Positions 21,602-30,397 of a stretch of DNA of 64,000 nucleotides are shown piece by piece. A model generated the notes under the pieces. That model had not been told where the DNA came from and ran no database searches. It saw nothing but the letters and a program-made list of their open reading frames with translations. Origin of the DNA: Flavobacterium sp. (GTDB taxonomy: Bacteria > Bacteroidota > Bacteroidia > Flavobacteriales > Flavobacteriaceae); the NCBI RefSeq assembly GCF_039595935.1, contig NZ_JBCNKR010000006.1, positions 992,001-1,056,000 of the forward strand. The letters run 5' to 3'. Numbering within the stretch: the stretch's first letter is position 1; each line of letters begins with the position of its first letter. The translations under genes were made by a program, and so were the position numbers.

Positions 21602-22162
21602 ATGAAAAAGGTAATTGGGGCATTAATTTTTTTCATTATCTTAAACGGATGTGTAACTCAAAAAGAGTTAGTACATAATAATGAATGTAGTGTTTTAATT
21701 GCTCCTCCAGAAGATTTGGCTTTAAGTTATAAAGCATTTTATTCTTCTTCGAATTTCAATATTAATCAGTTTGAAGATTTTGATAAAATAAAAAACGGAA
21801 TACTTATGTATCGTTGGATTGAAGGTGTTCAAGGATCTACATTTATGATAGTTGATTTCGATAAAGGATTTAATGCTGTCAAAACAAGAGAAAATTCAAC
21901 TGAAGCGATAATTTTTTCTTTAGAAGAAAAAATGCGTCTGAAAAATATCTTAGAAATTTTAAAAAAAGAGAGCTATTATCAAAATTGTGTAAGAGATCAT
22001 GGACATGCATCATTATACATATTAGTTATAAGGTATAATAATGAAAAAATAATTCAATATTATTCACCTATGAATCATCCGTACGAAATAAAAACTTCAG
22101 ACAATAATATTAAATTAATTCAGGATGTATTTGAAATAATGGATCGTAACTATTATAAGTAA
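21602..22162 (+). CDS. Orphan lipoprotein of unknown function
   Basis: 186 residues. Signal ending LNGC with the lipidated Cys at 16. The mature part is mixed alpha/beta with no motif I recognise; it has a Cys/His pair near 129-135 (NCVRDHGHA). It stands alone between the divergent MFS carrier and tRNA-Phe, with its own -7 box and a terminator directly after it. It is A+T-rich (IINILKK-like composition), somewhat above its neighbours. Confidence 0.75.
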   Translation: MKKVIGALIFFIILNGCVTQKELVHNNECSVLIAPPEDLALSYKAFYSSSNFNINQFEDFDKIKNGILMYRWIEGVQGSTFMIVDFDKGFNAVKTRENSTEAIIFSLEEKMRLKNILEILKKESYYQNCVRDHGHASLYILVIRYNNEKIIQYYSPMNHPYEIKTSDNNIKLIQDVFEIMDRNYYK

Positions 22163-22192
22163 AATTGTTAGTTTAAGAAATATAAAAAACAA

Positions 22193-22220
22193 AAAACCCG
22201 AATATTTCTATTCGGGTTTT
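22193..22220. terminator. Bidirectional terminator (lipoprotein gene / tRNA-Phe)
   Basis: Perfect 12-bp stem AAAACCCGAATA / TATTCGGGTTTT with a TTTC loop. It ends 2 bases before the tRNA 3' end on the minus strand and also follows the plus-strand lipoprotein gene. Confidence 0.88.
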
Positions 22221-22221
22221 G

Positions 22222-22294
22222 TGGTACCTCCAGGGATCGAACCAGGGACACATGGATTTTCAGTCCATTGCTCTACCATCTGAGCTAAGGTACC
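22222..22294 (-). tRNA. tRNA-Phe (anticodon GAA)
   Basis: 73 bases. Acceptor stem GGTACCT / AGGTACC with discriminator A, D-arm TTAGCTCAGATGGTAGAGC, anticodon arm ATGGA-CTGAAAA-TCCAT with anticodon GAA, and T-arm CCTGGTTCGATCCCTGG. CCA is not encoded. It overlaps an apparent N-terminal extension of coaX, which is therefore rejected. Confidence 0.97.
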
Positions 22295-22371
22295 GTTTTG
22301 TGCGTATTGCGGGTGCAAAGATAGAATCATTTTTCGTTTATCCAAAAGATTTTTTTAAAAAAATCAATTCG

Positions 22372-22379
22372 TATCTTCG
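22372..22379 (+). promoter_or_regulatory. -7 box (TATCTTCG) upstream of coaX
   Basis: Matches TAnnTTnG, the form common in this window, 19 bases before the coaX start codon. It supports the short coaX start and a promoter for the six-gene run that follows. Confidence 0.5.
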
Positions 22380-22398
22380 CAATGGTAAAAAAATAAAA

Positions 22399-23133
22399 AT
22401 GGTTTTAACAGTTGATGTTGGTAATACTCGAATTAAAGCTGCTGTCTTTGAAGGAAGTACTGTTCTTGAAAACTTTATTTTTGAGAGAAATGAACTCGAA
22501 AAAAAGATTACAGAAATTTTAAAAAAATATCAGAGTTGCTCTGATTTAGTAGTAGCATCTGTGGGAAATGTCGAAAAACAAGCCTTTTTAACTTTCGAAA
22601 ACCAGCTCAATGTTCATTTTTTTACACACGAAGACATTTTTCCTTTCCATAATAAATACGCAACACCCAAAACATTAGGAATCGACAGAATGATTTTGGC
22701 AGCGGGTGCAACTTTACAATTTCCAAAACAAAACAGACTGGTTATTGATGCAGGAACTTGTATAACCTACGATTTTATCGACGAAAATGACAATTATCTG
22801 GGCGGAGCTATTTCTCCGGGTCTTCGTTTGCGTTATGAATCTTTGCACAATTTCACGGCCAGACTGCCTTTGCTGGCTTTAGAAGCACCGGATTCGTACA
22901 TTGGAAACTCAACTGCACAAGCTATACATTCCGGAGTTGTTAACGGATTCGTCTATGAGATTGATGGTTTTATCGATGAATATCGGGTGAATTTTTCAAA
23001 TTTTATAATAATTTTAACGGGAGGAGATGCAGAATTTTTGGCTAAACGATTAAAAAATACCATATTTGCCAATTCAAATTTCCTACTGGAAAGTTTGAAC
23101 CAAACATTTCAATATAAAATCGACAATGATTAA
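22399..23133 (+). CDS. coaX: Type III pantothenate kinase
   Basis: 244 residues from the ATG at 22399. The longer reading would run through tRNA-Phe. The N-terminal phosphate-binding DVGNTRIKAA (5-14), TPKTLGIDRM, and DAGTCITYDF motifs define the ASKHA-fold CoaX family, which phosphorylates pantothenate in the first step of CoA synthesis. The stop codon overlaps the next start codon (ATGATTAA), showing tight coupling to the outer-membrane protein gene. Confidence 0.96.
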   Translation: MVLTVDVGNTRIKAAVFEGSTVLENFIFERNELEKKITEILKKYQSCSDLVVASVGNVEKQAFLTFENQLNVHFFTHEDIFPFHNKYATPKTLGIDRMILAAGATLQFPKQNRLVIDAGTCITYDFIDENDNYLGGAISPGLRLRYESLHNFTARLPLLALEAPDSYIGNSTAQAIHSGVVNGFVYEIDGFIDEYRVNFSNFIIILTGGDAEFLAKRLKNTIFANSNFLLESLNQTFQYKIDND

Positions 23134-24352
23134 AAAAATTATAATAAGTGCTTGTTTGCTTATCTCGTTCGTTTCATTTGCTCAGCAAGGTACTTCTTCT
23201 CCTTATTCTTTTTACGGAATTGGAGATACAAGATTTAAAGGAACTCTTGAAAACAGATCTATGGCAGGAGTTGCAGTTGAACAGGATAGTATTCACCTGA
23301 ATATTGAAAACCCGGCAAGTTATGCCAGCCTTGGTCAAACTACATTTTCTGTTGGAGGGACTTTTGCTGTTAATAATATTAAGAGCAGTTCAGAATCTTC
23401 AAAAGCGCAACGATCTACATTTGATTATTTAGCATTAGGAATTCCGATGGGGAAATTTGGAGCCGGATTTGGTTTAGTTCCATTATCATCTGTAGGATAT
23501 AAAATTTCAGATATCAATACTGCTGAAGGAGCCGTTAGCAGCCAGCTTGAAGGAAAAGGCGGGGTAAATAAAGTCTTCTTTGGTTTAGGATACAAAATAA
23601 CGCCAAAATGGAATATTGGAGCCGATTTGCAATATAACTTCGGAAAAATTACCACAACAACTATCGAAGCGATTACAGGTGTTCAAAATGCCAGTAGAGA
23701 AACAAACACTTCTGAGTTGTCGGGTGTAAACTTTAACATCGGAACAATGTATCAAACTAAAATTTCTAAGAAATTAAATGTTTATACTAGTTTGAATTAT
23801 ACTTTCGGAAGCACATTAAATTCAGTTAGCAGCAGAATGATTGAAGTAGACGGAGATCCAGATGCAGTAACTGGAGATAAAGTAGATACAGATTTAAAAT
23901 TACCTAACAAATTAACTATCGGAGCGGGTATAGGTGAGGCAAGAAAATGGTTAGTAGGAACAAGTCTGGCTTTTCAGGGAGCAGGAGAACTTGCTAATTA
24001 CTATAACTCAAGCCCAAATGTTAAATACGAAAAATATACTAAATACGCTGTAGGTGGATATTACGTTCCTAATTATAGTTCATTTGCAAGTTATTTTAAC
24101 AGAATTACTTATAGAGCCGGTTTTAAATATGAAAAACTTGGTTTAGTAGTAAACAATCAGGATATAAACGATGTAGGGATGTCGCTAGGTGCCGGATTTC
24201 CTATTACAGGAACATTTTCAAATGTAAACCTTGGAGTTGAATTTGGAAAAAGAGGAACAACTTCTGCAGGTTTGGTTAAAGAAAATTATGTAAACTTTAG
24301 TTTAAGCTTCTCATTTAATGATAGATGGTTTGTGAAGAGCAAATTCAACTAA
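23126..24352 (+). CDS. Putative outer-membrane beta-barrel protein
   Basis: 408 residues with a signal peptide to about 18 (VSFAQQ). The mature chain is a run of alternating amphipathic strands rich in G, N, S and aromatic residues and ends in a barrel-like strand. The N-terminal part (TSSPYSFYGIGDTRFKG) is of a type seen in many Flavobacteria next to lptC. It overlaps coaX by 8 bases. A FadL-like or general porin role is possible but not shown; the genomic link to lptC hints at envelope assembly. Confidence 0.8.
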   Translation: MIKKIIISACLLISFVSFAQQGTSSPYSFYGIGDTRFKGTLENRSMAGVAVEQDSIHLNIENPASYASLGQTTFSVGGTFAVNNIKSSSESSKAQRSTFDYLALGIPMGKFGAGFGLVPLSSVGYKISDINTAEGAVSSQLEGKGGVNKVFFGLGYKITPKWNIGADLQYNFGKITTTTIEAITGVQNASRETNTSELSGVNFNIGTMYQTKISKKLNVYTSLNYTFGSTLNSVSSRMIEVDGDPDAVTGDKVDTDLKLPNKLTIGAGIGEARKWLVGTSLAFQGAGELANYYNSSPNVKYEKYTKYAVGGYYVPNYSSFASYFNRITYRAGFKYEKLGLVVNNQDINDVGMSLGAGFPITGTFSNVNLGVEFGKRGTTSAGLVKENYVNFSLSFSFNDRWFVKSKFN

Positions 24353-24403
24353 ACATGAAATTTATGGTTTCATAAGCTCATCACAATTTACTACATTTGG
24401 CAA

Positions 24404-24963
24404 ATGAATTTACCAAAGAGATATATTATAAACGTTGTCACAGTTTTTGCTGTGACACTGTTTTTGGATGCGAAAGTAATTTTAAAGAAGTTCAGAAAAT
24501 TAATTTCTCAGAATTTGTTCCGGGAAGTGATGCCGATACCGTAAATATTAAATATACCGATTCAGGAAGAATAACAGGAGTTTTGATTAGTCCAAAAATG
24601 CTCGATTATTCAAATCTTGATTTTCCTTTTACAGAATTCCCAAAAGGCATCGACGTTACATTATACGACAAAAAACAAAAACGTACCTTTATAAAGGCAA
24701 ATTATGCGGTTTCATATAAAAATACCGGTATAATTGATTTGCAGGGAAAAGTTAGAATAACATCAGAAGCAGGTCAGGTTCTCGAAACAGAACAATTGTA
24801 TTTTGACCAGAAAAATGAGTGGTTTTATACCGAAAGAAAATTTAAACTTACAGATGCTAAAGGGATTTCTTTTGGACAGGGAATTGATTTTAGTAAAGAT
24901 TTCAAAGTAATCAATTCACAGCGAATAAGTGGTGAAATTGAATCAAATGATGATAAAATATAG
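24404..24963 (+). CDS. lptC: LptC lipopolysaccharide-export protein, frameshifted in its signal region
   Basis: The conserved part (SNFKEVQKINFSEFVPGSDAD onwards, split here, about 170 residues) matches the LptC family, whose periplasmic beta-jellyroll passes LPS from LptFG to LptA. The ATG at 24404 starts a good signal, MNLPKRYIINVV...LF, but it runs into the wrong frame at TTTTT (24461-24465). One extra T would give LFFGC followed by ESNFK, a lipobox joined to the conserved frame, 186 residues in all. An in-frame ATG at 24397 without a shift gives a protein with no signal peptide and a Cys-rich nonsense start. The gene is either misread, mutated, or shifted -1 at TTT TTG. Neighbours are envelope genes. 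Confidence 0.82.
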
Positions 24964-24966
24964 ATT

Positions 24967-25161
24967 ATGGGTTACTTAAAATATACACAATACGTTTACG
25001 TATTATTTGCTGTTTACTTTATTTATGACGGAGCGGTTAAATTAAACGAAAATAACGATGCTTATCCTTTAAGCTTTGTAATTGCTGGTATGGCGATTTT
25101 TATGTTTTTCTTCAGAAGAAAATTTGTCAAGAAATTTGATGATCGTAATAAAAAACAATAA
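24967..25161 (+). CDS. Small membrane protein of unknown function
   Basis: 64 residues, two hydrophobic segments (about 7-22 and 36-50) and a basic tail (RRKFVKKFDDRNKKQ). It starts 3 bases after lptC and ends 3 bases before the CNNM/CorC gene, so it is a genuine operon member. No family recognised. Confidence 0.72.
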   Translation: MGYLKYTQYVYVLFAVYFIYDGAVKLNENNDAYPLSFVIAGMAIFMFFFRRKFVKKFDDRNKKQ

Positions 25162-25164
25162 AAA

Positions 25165-26424
25165 ATGGAAGTTAGTATTATAATATTGTGTTTAATACTA
25201 TCTGCCTTTTTTTCGGGAATGGAAATAGCTTTTATTTCCTCAAACAAAATTTATCTTGGAATTGAGAAAAAACAAGATAACTTTTCGTCTCAAATATTAA
25301 CGAAACTTACCGAAAATCCTTCAAAATTTATCGCATCAATGCTTATTGGTAACAATGTCGCATTGGTTATTTATGGATTTTATATGGGAGACGTTGCTCT
25401 TAAATGGATAATTGATTGTGGATTTCAATTTTCTAATTTAACCACGGTTCTGGTTCAAACTTTAATTTCAACCTTTATAGTTTTAATTACCGCTGAGTTT
25501 TTTCCTAAAGTCTTTTTTCAAATTTATGCCAATTCATTAATTAAGGTATTTGCAGTTCCGGCCTATCTTTTTTACAGACTGTTTTATTATATCTCTACAT
25601 TTTTTATATGGATTTCTGATTTTGTTTTAAAGAAATTTTTTAAAACAGAAGGAGACCATGTGCAGCTTTATTTTAGTAAAGTAGAACTGGGAAATTATAT
25701 TACAGAACAAATGAATTCTGTAGAAGATGATGATGAAGTCGATTCAGAAATTCAGATCTTTCAGAATGCGTTAGAATTCTCAGGCGTAAAAGCCCGTGAT
25801 ATTATGACGCCTCGTACAGAGATAGTTGCAATTGATTTATTTGATACAGTTTCAGATTTAAAAGAGCTTTTTATCGAAACAGGATATTCAAAAATTGTGG
25901 TAAGCCAAAACTCCCTCGACGATATTGTAGGCTATGTGCATTCATTCGATTTATTTAAAAAACCACAAACCATAAAATCTGTTTTAATGACAGTTGAGTT
26001 TGTTCCTGAAACCATTTTAATAAAAGACGCTTTAAATCTTTTAATTAAAAAGAGAAAAAATGTAGCCGTAGTTTTAGATGAATACGGAGGAACATCAGGA
26101 ATTATAACAATCGAAGATATAGTGGAAGAACTATTTGGAGAAATCGAAGATGAACATGATTTAGACGAAGAATTAATAGAGCAGGAATTAGGAGAAGGTA
26201 AATATTTGTTTTCGACCAGATTAGATGTTGAGTATTTGAATGAGACCTATAAATTAATGATTCCCGAAGAAGATTCGTACGGAACTTTGGGCGGATTTAT
26301 TGTGAATTCTACCAAAGAAATTCCGCAAAAAGGCGATAAAATAATCATTGATAAGTATCATTTTGTGATAGAACAGGCGTCAAACAAGAAAATTGAGCTG
26401 GTTAAATTGACAATAAAAGAGTGA
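25165..26424 (+). CDS. CNNM/CorC-HlyC family transporter-associated protein
   Basis: 419 residues. The N-terminal DUF21/CNNM membrane domain (1-150, several segments, SAFFSGMEIAFISS at 12-25) is followed by a CBS pair (about 205-330, ARDIMTPRTEIVAID) and a C-terminal CorC_HlyC domain (about 345-419, SYGTLGGFIV). Members act in Mg2+/Co2+ efflux or homeostasis. It is similar in plan to the gliding protein GldE, but no gliding genes are close by. The spacing of 3 bases to the preceding gene places it in the lptC run. Confidence 0.93.
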   Translation: MEVSIIILCLILSAFFSGMEIAFISSNKIYLGIEKKQDNFSSQILTKLTENPSKFIASMLIGNNVALVIYGFYMGDVALKWIIDCGFQFSNLTTVLVQTLISTFIVLITAEFFPKVFFQIYANSLIKVFAVPAYLFYRLFYYISTFFIWISDFVLKKFFKTEGDHVQLYFSKVELGNYITEQMNSVEDDDEVDSEIQIFQNALEFSGVKARDIMTPRTEIVAIDLFDTVSDLKELFIETGYSKIVVSQNSLDDIVGYVHSFDLFKKPQTIKSVLMTVEFVPETILIKDALNLLIKKRKNVAVVLDEYGGTSGIITIEDIVEELFGEIEDEHDLDEELIEQELGEGKYLFSTRLDVEYLNETYKLMIPEEDSYGTLGGFIVNSTKEIPQKGDKIIIDKYHFVIEQASNKKIELVKLTIKE

Positions 26425-26472
26425 TTTTTTAAATAATTAAAAAAATTTGTGCAAAATAAAACGCTAGTTGTA

Positions 26473-26501
26473 TTGTTATTAACTAGATAATTGTATTTTC
26501 G
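26473..26501 (+). promoter_or_regulatory. Promoter of the ppiD-like gene (TTG-N18-TATTTTCG)
   Basis: -33 TTG at 26473-26475 and -7 box TATTTTCG at 26494-26501 fit the Bacteroidota pattern. The start codon lies 31 bases downstream. Confidence 0.6.
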
Positions 26502-26532
26502 CAAACTGAATATAAAATTAACGATAATAAAA

Positions 26533-28629
26533 ATGGCAGTTTTAGCAAAAATTAGACAACGTTCCGCTTTATTGATAGGAGTTATTGCGCTTGCATTATT
26601 AGCATTTATAATACAAGATCTATTTAATAGAGGAACATTTGGTCAAAGTTCAAAAGATGTAGGAAGCATCGATGGAAAAGATATTTCATTTGAAGACTTT
26701 AGAGTTAAAGTTAGTAATCTTGAAAAAAGTGGTCAAGGAATTACTTCCACTGAAGCTGCAAACAGAGTTTGGGATCAAGAAGTTTCAATCGCATTATTAT
26801 CAACTCAGTTTGATAAATTAGGATTGAGAGTTGGTGAAAAACACTTACTTGAAGTTCTAAAAGCAGATCCAAATATTGGAAAAAACCCTGCGTTTTTAAA
26901 TGCAGCCGGAATGTTTGATGTAGCAAAATTCAAAGACTATGTTAAAGCAAATCCAGAAGCAGAACAATATATCGCTGCAAAAGAGGTTGACGCTGAGTTA
27001 AACGCAAAATACCAAATCTATAGTACTTTAGTAAAATCTGGACTTTATACAACTGCTAGTGAAGGAAAGTTGAAGTATGAAATGGAAGCTAATAAAGTTA
27101 ACTTTGCTTATGCCGGAGCATTATATTCTTCTATCAAAGACAGTGAAGTAAAAATTTCTGATTCAGATATCGTAGATTATATGAAGAAAAACGAGAAAAA
27201 ATTCAAAGCGGATGAAACTCGTGAAATTCAATACGTATTAGTAGAAGACAAAGCTTCTAAAGAAGATGAAGCTGATATTAAAGCTAAAATAACAGCTTTA
27301 TTAAACGGTAGAGTAGAGTACAATGCAAAAACAGGTAAAAACGATACACTACCTGGTTTTAAAAACGCAACAAACATTGCTGAGTTTGTAAACTCAAATT
27401 CTGATGTTCCTTACGATTCTACTTATGTTCCTAAAAATGCTTTGCCAGCGGTAGATGCTGATAAATTATTCAGTTTGCCAGCCGGAGCAATTTATGGTCC
27501 TTATGTATACGGAAAATATTACGCTATCTCTAAATCTTTAGGATTTAAAGCTGGAGTTAATGCAAAAGCAAGCCATATTTTAATTTCTTATACTGGAGCT
27601 CAGGCTACACCAAAAGAAAAAAGAACTAAAGAAGAAGCAAAAGCTAAAGCTGATGAAATCTTAGCTCAGGTTCAGGCTAATCCAGACAGTTTCATGATGC
27701 TTGCATTTACAGCTTCTGATGATTCATCTGCACAACAAGGTGGAGATTTAGGATATTTCAGCCCAGGACAAATGGTAAAACCATTCAATGATTTTGTATT
27801 CAATAATGGTATTGGTAAAGTTGGTTTAGTAGAAACTCCTTTCGGATTTCACATTATCAAAATTACAGACAAACAAGACGGTATTCGTTTAGCTACAATT
27901 GCTCAAAAAATTGCGCCTTCTGAAGCTACTTCTGATAAAGTATTTACATTAGCTACTAAATTCGAACAAGCTGCTGCAGATAAAGATTTTGCTGCTGCTG
28001 CAAAAGAATTAGGTTTAAAAGTGGCGGCTCCGGTTTCTGCAAAAGCTATGGATGAACAATTTGGACCATTAGGAAACCAAAGAAACATCATCAGATGGGC
28101 ATTTGATAAAGAAACAAGTACTGGAGATGTAAAACGTTTTGAAATCGCTAATGTTGGTCACGTAATTGCTCAATACAAAAGCGAAAACAAATCTGGTTTA
28201 GTTTCTGTTACTATGGCAAGACCTTACGTAGAACCAATCTTGAAAAACAAGAAAAAAGCTGAAATTTTAAAAGCTAAAATGACAGGTTCAAGCCTTGAAG
28301 CTATTGCTAAAAGCGCTGGTGTTGCAGTACAGCAAGCTACAAATGTAACTCTTGATAACCCTGTTTTACCAGGTGGAGTTGGACAAGAGCCAAAAGTAGT
28401 AGGAAATGCATTTGCATTAGCAGCGAATAAAATTTCTGCGCCAATTGAAGGAAACACTGGAGTTTATGTTGTAAAAAATGTAAGCACAGTAAAAGCTCCT
28501 GCAATTGCAAACCATGCTGAATATGTTGCTAAAGTAAAAGCTCAAAGCGCATCAGACGCTAGCAGAATTTTACCAGCATTGAAAGCTAATGCTAAAATTG
28601 AAGACAACAGACTACAATTTAATTACTAG
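26533..28629 (+). CDS. PpiD/SurA-like peptidyl-prolyl isomerase, membrane-anchored periplasmic chaperone
   Basis: 698 residues from the ATG at 26533. The longer reading starts upstream of the promoter. A single N-terminal membrane helix (about 12-29) anchors a large periplasmic part: a SurA_N-like region (35-190), a parvulin/PPIC domain (about 344-455, AKASHILISYTG and GDLGYFSPGQMVKPF), and a C-terminal chaperone domain (to 698). It should help fold outer-membrane proteins. It has its own promoter and terminator, and lies at the end of an envelope-gene run. Confidence 0.94.
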   Translation: MAVLAKIRQRSALLIGVIALALLAFIIQDLFNRGTFGQSSKDVGSIDGKDISFEDFRVKVSNLEKSGQGITSTEAANRVWDQEVSIALLSTQFDKLGLRVGEKHLLEVLKADPNIGKNPAFLNAAGMFDVAKFKDYVKANPEAEQYIAAKEVDAELNAKYQIYSTLVKSGLYTTASEGKLKYEMEANKVNFAYAGALYSSIKDSEVKISDSDIVDYMKKNEKKFKADETREIQYVLVEDKASKEDEADIKAKITALLNGRVEYNAKTGKNDTLPGFKNATNIAEFVNSNSDVPYDSTYVPKNALPAVDADKLFSLPAGAIYGPYVYGKYYAISKSLGFKAGVNAKASHILISYTGAQATPKEKRTKEEAKAKADEILAQVQANPDSFMMLAFTASDDSSAQQGGDLGYFSPGQMVKPFNDFVFNNGIGKVGLVETPFGFHIIKITDKQDGIRLATIAQKIAPSEATSDKVFTLATKFEQAAADKDFAAAAKELGLKVAAPVSAKAMDEQFGPLGNQRNIIRWAFDKETSTGDVKRFEIANVGHVIAQYKSENKSGLVSVTMARPYVEPILKNKKKAEILKAKMTGSSLEAIAKSAGVAVQQATNVTLDNPVLPGGVGQEPKVVGNAFALAANKISAPIEGNTGVYVVKNVSTVKAPAIANHAEYVAKVKAQSASDASRILPALKANAKIEDNRLQFNY

Positions 28630-28650
28630 TTTTTAGTAATAAACTAAATA

Positions 28651-28694
28651 AAAACCCGAAACGTTCGATTGAATGTTTCGGGTTTTCTTTTTTT
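28651..28694 (+). terminator. Terminator after the ppiD-like gene
   Basis: AAAACCCGAAAC / GTTTCGGGTTTT stem with a TTTTTTTT run. The 221 bases from here to the next gene contain no recognisable site. Confidence 0.88.
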
Positions 28695-28915
28695 TATAAT
28701 AATTCTTACAATGTTTTGTAGTAAATGCTTTATGTATTTTCTTAACTATATGGGAATAATCGAAATATAATTTAAAAAACTTGTGATATTCAAATTATTA
28801 CAGTTAATTTGTCCGAATTTTAATTTTTAACACCTTTAAACTTTTTTTACGCGCCAATCTTGAATAAAGATAGAGAGAGAACGGTAAATTAATTACTTTA
28901 ATAATCAGGCATTTA

Positions 28916-29359
28916 ATGTTTTATATGTTTAATTTTTTAAGAAGAAAACCTAAAGTGTATTCCAAAATTGAAAATCATATTTTTGGGATAATTACGGAAC
29001 TTTTAAAAGTTAGCAGTACTGATATCAATGTTGATGAATTGGGCGGTAAATATTACTTAAGTAATGAAGAACAACATTTTAAAGTTACTATTTTAAGTAA
29101 TGATTATGTTATTCGACTAACCAACACACGTGATTCAGTAGCTGAAAAGTACGACAAGTTTTTTGTGGAGGATGTTTTGAAAGCTGTTAAAGAAGAAAAA
29201 CACCGGAGAATGGAACTCGTATATGATTCTATTACAAATAGTATAGAAAAAATGGCCGAGCGTCTGCACAACACACTTATAGAATCTAACGAACAGGAAA
29301 ACGAAAAGGTAAGGCGTCTGGAAGCAGAGCACCTTAGCGATCAAAAAGTTAATTTTTAA
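28916..29359 (+). CDS. Conserved-looking hypothetical cytoplasmic protein
   Basis: 147 residues, no signal or membrane segment. Mixed alpha/beta N-terminal half (to about 85) and a long charged helix (86-147, EEKHRRMELVYD to VRRLEAEHLSDQ) that could form a coiled coil. Starts at 28916 or 28925 are both possible. No family recognised. It converges on the GHMP kinase gene with 21 bases between them. Confidence 0.7.
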   Translation: MFYMFNFLRRKPKVYSKIENHIFGIITELLKVSSTDINVDELGGKYYLSNEEQHFKVTILSNDYVIRLTNTRDSVAEKYDKFFVEDVLKAVKEEKHRRMELVYDSITNSIEKMAERLHNTLIESNEQENEKVRRLEAEHLSDQKVNF

Positions 29360-29380
29360 TTTAGTTTTTTAAAAATCCTA

Positions 29381-30295
29381 CTACTCTTGTAATATCATTT
29401 CATCATAAGAAAGTATTGTATCGTAGCCCCTTGATACAAAATAGTCCTTCGGGTTTTCTTTTGAAATGACCATTACAAAATCTCCTCCCCAGGCACCTAA
29501 ACTCTTAATTGTGCCGTTAAAATCAGGAAAAGCAATTTCTTTAATAGTTCGTATTTCCAGAATATTGCTTAAATGAATTTCGTGTTTTTCTATAGCATGG
29601 GCAAACTCATTTAAAGATTTAGCATTCAAAATGGTTTTAGTAATCTTATTGTTTTCAACTACACTTTTGGCTAAATTTTGATCTTTATGTTTATTATAAG
29701 CATGTATGGCAGTTTTACTATTTTGTTTTTTATTGAGATAAACAAAAAAGATGTTTTTTGTAAAATCAGGATTAAAAACCACAGGCTCAACAAAATTATT
29801 TTCTATTCTGTATATAATAGGAGTATTGTTTTGTGCGCAGGCAATATCATAACCACTTCCGCCAAAACTATTTCTCAATAGCGTAAAGGCATTGATTTTT
29901 GTCCACTGTGCAATATTATTAATTAAAGTAGAAGAAGTTCCCAATCCCCAATTTCTTGGAAAAGTCAGATTTGTTGTGATCGCGTATCCGTTAGATTTTT
30001 GAATAAATTCAGGATTTAAAACGTATGCTTCATGAAGAATATTAATCAACGTTGTTTTTACAGTTTCAACTTCAGAATTTACGTTGTTTATAACTTCATC
30101 AAATGAGATAGAAGTTTCAAACCAAAGTTTGTTGTCGTAATCATAACTCTTCCATTCGATTATTTGATTTCCGGAATCTTCAACAATTAAATTTTGACCA
30201 AATTTTGTTGGTAATGCAAATGCATCGGCACCATCTAAAACTAAATATTCTCCAGAGATGAATAATTTTCCGTTACTATAAAAGGTTGTTGACAT
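29381..30295 (-). CDS. GYDIA-type GHMP kinase (mevalonate pathway)
   Basis: 304 residues. GHMP-kinase N-terminal fold (NGKLFISGEYLVL), an ATP loop variant NWGLGTSSTL (about 116-125) and the motif GYDIA (about 148-152) that names this Bacteroidota subgroup. Canonical mevalonate kinases have GLGSSA there, so the loop is diverged. It lies on the same strand as HMG-CoA reductase and 102 bases after it. A role as mevalonate or phosphomevalonate kinase in isoprenoid synthesis fits; which of the two steps cannot be decided here. Confidence 0.88.
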   Translation of the reverse strand: MSTTFYSNGKLFISGEYLVLDGADAFALPTKFGQNLIVEDSGNQIIEWKSYDYDNKLWFETSISFDEVINNVNSEVETVKTTLINILHEAYVLNPEFIQKSNGYAITTNLTFPRNWGLGTSSTLINNIAQWTKINAFTLLRNSFGGSGYDIACAQNNTPIIYRIENNFVEPVVFNPDFTKNIFFVYLNKKQNSKTAIHAYNKHKDQNLAKSVVENNKITKTILNAKSLNEFAHAIEKHEIHLSNILEIRTIKEIAFPDFNGTIKSLGAWGGDFVMVISKENPKDYFVSRGYDTILSYDEMILQE

Positions 30296-30323
30296 ACTTT
30301 AATTTTAAAAAATCCAATATTTT

Positions 30324-30363
30324 AAAATCCAAACTCCAATTATCGTTGGGATTTGGGTTTTTA
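30324..30363. repeat. AT-rich imperfect inverted repeat (AATCCAA / TTGGGATT type)
   Basis: AAATCCAAACTCCAA faces TTGGGATTTGGGTTT around a six-base loop, in the HMGR-GHMP gap. Related sequence occurs at 48182-48256, so this is a dispersed intergenic family rather than a gene-specific terminator. Confidence 0.5.
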
Positions 30364-30397
30364 TTTTGAGACTATATTTTTGGGATTTTTATTTGTT

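Noticed and set aside
22219..22398. N-terminal extension of coaX by 60 residues
   Set aside because: It reads through tRNA-Phe and a -7 box; the ATG at 22399 gives the standard N-terminus.
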